This document shows, piece after piece, positions 14,938-16,931 of a DNA stretch of 16,931 nucleotides. The notes under the pieces are model-generated. The model was not told where the DNA came from and searched no databases. It saw nothing but the letters and a program-made list of their open reading frames with translations. The stretch lies in NCBI GenBank assembly GCA_949123685.1, contig CASBHZ010000061.1:1-16931 (forward strand), read 5' to 3'. How positions within the stretch are numbered: the stretch's first letter is position 1; the number at the start of each line of letters is the position of its first letter. The stretch is from an uncultured Bacteroidales bacterium (GTDB taxonomy: Bacteria > Bacteroidota > Bacteroidia > Bacteroidales > Muribaculaceae). The translations under genes and the position numbers were made by a program.

Positions 14938-16289
14938 TGATTAGCTTTCTTGTTTCCTTTACCTCCAATGAAACCCTTAAACCATCTCTTGACCCGATAC
15001 ATCGGTGTATCGGAATTAAAGAGGGAGATGCGAATCCATTTGTCATCTTGAAAATCAAGATGCGATTCCCTCACCTCCTTGAGTGTAAAAGTCGGACGAT
15101 ATGATTTAAGCTTATTCTTTCTGAAACCGCGTTCATCAAATAATTTATATGTAAGCATGATCGTTGCAAGACGCGTCATATCAAATACGCATATTCTCGC
15201 GAGGTTATCAGGATTATAAGAATAAATCTTCTTTAATTCATCAAATGCCATCCATTCGCCATCAACATTCAATTCCGGATAATCTTCAGGCTTTCCATCA
15301 AGAAAATAGAAATATCTTAATAACGAATGCCTATCCATATCAATCATCTTACGACCGAAAAAGAAGCGTAATTCCCCGTCATTCACACCGGTCATGCGTC
15401 TAATGATATTGGTAACCTCGGGGATAGTGATACCATTGACCGAACGCTTAGTAAAAAATGGTGTGTCAATCACAGGCTTGAATTGCATTCTCGGATCTGC
15501 CGTCTTGAAATTCATAAAAATATGTTCCCGGCACACAACATAATACCTGATATAGGTTCTAGCCGTCATGTCTCGAAGCTCTTCCTGCGTAATAATTTCA
15601 TTATTCTCGCGCATATCGAGATATAAATTATAATAACGGAAGATAAAATAAACTTCATCCAATACAAACACAATAATCGTCAGCCACATAAAAACATACC
15701 AGTCACGATTATTAACATCCGTATCAATATAGAAATATAGGTAATACACCCATATTATAAATGTCAATCCTCCGAACAACACCATCAGATTGCGTAGCTG
15801 AAGGTGTGATTCATATGCGAGAATACCACCTAACTTTCCCCTCTCCCTGGAGTCTCCGTACTGCAATTTGCAATCAACGCAAATATTAAGCTTGTTCTTT
15901 CGCAGATATATCACAATCATTGAAAGGAAACATATCGGACACAACATTAATGAAGGGATATACGGGTAAGCAAAAAATGTAAATTCAGGTGGCAACCATA
16001 TGAAACCCCACAAATAAAGAATATTGACCACGATACTTATAAAAGAATAAGCGATCAGACAAAAGAAAATTGAATAAGACACCACCATACAGGAGGGATG
16101 TTTGCTGATCTTGTTGTTGTAGAGTATCGTGTATAGATAAGCCGCCGCTATTAAAGCTACTATCGGGGAGAAATAAAAGGGAAGCAATATTGAAAATGCA
16201 AGAACACCGACAATAGTCAGCAATCCCACTGAAAGATTTTTCCAGAAGGTATATAATTGCAAACTACTGACTTTTCCTAAATCTTGCAT
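14928..16289 (-). CDS. Unrecognised six-helix membrane protein with large soluble C-terminus
   Basis: A 453-residue protein I cannot assign to a family. The N-terminal half has six hydrophobic segments (about 20-40, 42-58, 68-95, 108-129, 167-188, 197-218). Between helices 4 and 5 is a loop with a single CVDC pair (137-140) and a polar, Gly-rich run up to LGGILAYES (153-161). The C-terminal 230 residues are soluble, rich in Arg and aromatics, without a familiar catalytic motif (TIPEVTNIIRRMTG, LRFFFGRKMIDMDRHS, YRPTFTLKEV), and end in a Lys/Gly-rich tail. There is no cleavable signal peptide. The gene overlaps miaA by 10 nt and follows the S9 peptidase gene after 78 nt without a clear promoter between them. 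It is a full, intact reading frame and surely coding. Function unknown. Confidence 0.85.
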   Translation of the reverse strand: MQDLGKVSSLQLYTFWKNLSVGLLTIVGVLAFSILLPFYFSPIVALIAAAYLYTILYNNKISKHPSCMVVSYSIFFCLIAYSFISIVVNILYLWGFIWLPPEFTFFAYPYIPSLMLCPICFLSMIVIYLRKNKLNICVDCKLQYGDSRERGKLGGILAYESHLQLRNLMVLFGGLTFIIWVYYLYFYIDTDVNNRDWYVFMWLTIIVFVLDEVYFIFRYYNLYLDMRENNEIITQEELRDMTARTYIRYYVVCREHIFMNFKTADPRMQFKPVIDTPFFTKRSVNGITIPEVTNIIRRMTGVNDGELRFFFGRKMIDMDRHSLLRYFYFLDGKPEDYPELNVDGEWMAFDELKKIYSYNPDNLARICVFDMTRLATIMLTYKLFDERGFRKNKLKSYRPTFTLKEVRESHLDFQDDKWIRISLFNSDTPMYRVKRWFKGFIGGKGNKKANQWN

Positions 16290-16367
16290 CTTATATTATA
16301 TTACTTATTATATTACTTGCTTGTATTCTTGATTGTGAACAGACATAATTGTCTACTCACATATTAT

Positions 16368-16886
16368 TTATTTCATCAAATAAGTGTCAAGAAAATCTGC
16401 AATCTTCTTGAACAACATCACACGGGCGTTGCACATTCCGAGACTGTGTTCAAAACCGGCAAGCGCCATCATGTCAAACACCTTACCTTCATAATTCAGT
16501 TTTGAAGTATATTTTAAGGTATTATAAAAATGGACATTATCATCGCTTGTTCCTGACATGATCAGAAGCCGAGCCTTCATATTGGCAGTATGATTAAGTG
16601 CGGAAGATTTATTATACCCTGATTCATTTTGTTGAGGGGTGCTCATATATCTTTCCGTATATATGGAATCATAATATCTCCAATCAGTAACAGGAGCCAT
16701 AGACACACCAACCTTGAACGGAGAGTCAGGAGCGGAAAGCTCCATGAGAGTCATATATCCTCCATAACTCCAGCCAAAACATGCCATACGCGAACTGTCA
16801 ATATAGGGAAGCGTTGCAAAATATTTTGCGCCTGCAATCTGATCATCTGTCTCATATTCCCCAAGGTGACGATATACGGAATTTGC
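16368..16886 (-). CDS. S9 family prolyl oligopeptidase/DPP-IV-like peptidase, 5' truncated
   Basis: The last 172 residues of a serine peptidase of family S9, probably S9B. The fragment opens in the alpha/beta-hydrolase domain with RHLGEYETDDQIAGAKYF, typical of DPP-IV-like enzymes. The nucleophile is Ser40 of the fragment in GWSYGG, the acid is in GTSDDNVHF (113-121), and the histidine is His147 in GFEHSLG. The catalytic triad is therefore complete, but the N-terminal beta-propeller and any signal peptide lie beyond the contig edge. Reading frame is open up to 16886, so the internal Met codon at 16787 is not the start. Members in gut Bacteroidales act on proline-containing oligopeptides in the periplasm; that role here is inference. 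Confidence 0.93.
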   Translation of the reverse strand, partial: ANSVYRHLGEYETDDQIAGAKYFATLPYIDSSRMACFGWSYGGYMTLMELSAPDSPFKVGVSMAPVTDWRYYDSIYTERYMSTPQQNESGYNKSSALNHTANMKARLLIMSGTSDDNVHFYNTLKYTSKLNYEGKVFDMMALAGFEHSLGMCNARVMLFKKIADFLDTYLMK

Positions 16887-16931
16887 AGATCGGAAGAGCG
16901 TCGTGTAGGGAAAGAGTGTGTCTCCTTGTGT
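16887..16931 (-). other. Illumina Read 1/P5 adapter, reverse orientation (artefact)
   Basis: AGATCGGAAGAGCG begins the 33-base complement of the TruSeq Read 1 primer site (16887-16919). It is followed by an 8-base i5 index complement, GTCTCCTT (16920-16927), and GTGT from P5. The index reads AAGGAGAC here and AAGGGGAC at the left end, one base different (16923 against 14). Genome sequence ends at 16886. Confidence 0.98.

Noticed and set aside
16341..16354. Hairpin AGACA-TAAT-TGTCT as terminator of the S9 peptidase gene
   Set aside because: The stem is only 5 bp and no T-run follows on the minus strand; it may be chance, and read-through into the next gene is equally likely.

Overview
The window is an assembled contig from a member of the Bacteroidota, most likely the order Bacteroidales and probably a gut lineage such as Muribaculaceae or its relatives (inference; no marker here fixes the family). 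The signs are promoters of the Bacteroidota sigma-ABfr type (TTTG, about 19-21 bases, TAnnTTTG), weak or absent Shine-Dalgarno sequences, a secreted protein with a type IX secretion (gliding-motility type) C-terminal domain, and Bacteroidota-type DnaG, MiaA and UvrA. Both ends are Illumina sequencing adapter, not genome: 1-50 and 16887-16931. The biological insert is 51-16886, and the genes at both ends are cut by the contig boundary.

Layout. 51-1206 (minus): secreted GH13 alpha-amylase resembling Bacillus AmyE, C-terminus lost. 1450-2055 (plus): secreted NlpC/P60 peptidoglycan endopeptidase with a very good promoter. 2163-2233: tRNA-Gln(CUG), with the same promoter architecture and a strong terminator. 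2337-3248 (plus): cation diffusion facilitator. A minus-strand cluster at 9171-3440 follows: DUF389 membrane protein, type IX-secreted surface protein, then uvrA, ending in a 13-bp terminator hairpin. 9264-10576 is an AT-rich accessory patch with two small co-directional immunity-like genes (one DUF6756-like, one Imm51-like), a doubtful small reading frame before them and a hairpin terminator after them. 10865-13958 (plus): dapA and dnaG, overlapping by 32 nt, dnaG starting at TTG. 16289-14011 (minus): an unrecognised six-helix membrane protein overlapping miaA by 10 nt. 16886-16368 (minus): the C-terminal catalytic part of an S9 prolyl oligopeptidase/DPP-IV-like peptidase.

How it fits together. 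Most of the window is housekeeping: lysine/cell-wall precursor synthesis (dapA), replication priming (dnaG), tRNA modification (miaA), nucleotide excision repair (uvrA), cell-wall trimming, metal export, and extracellular starch and peptide digestion. The accessory part is the immunity patch, which looks like an orphan or acquired set of antidotes to interbacterial toxins, with no recognisable toxin gene inside the window. Between it and the DUF389 gene is a striking 60-bp element: two near-palindromic sites in direct repeat exactly 30 bp apart, together forming a 22-bp inverted repeat that overlaps a candidate promoter. I see no clearly new multi-gene system. The immunity patch, the 30-bp-spaced repeat and the unknown membrane protein coupled to miaA are the best leads.
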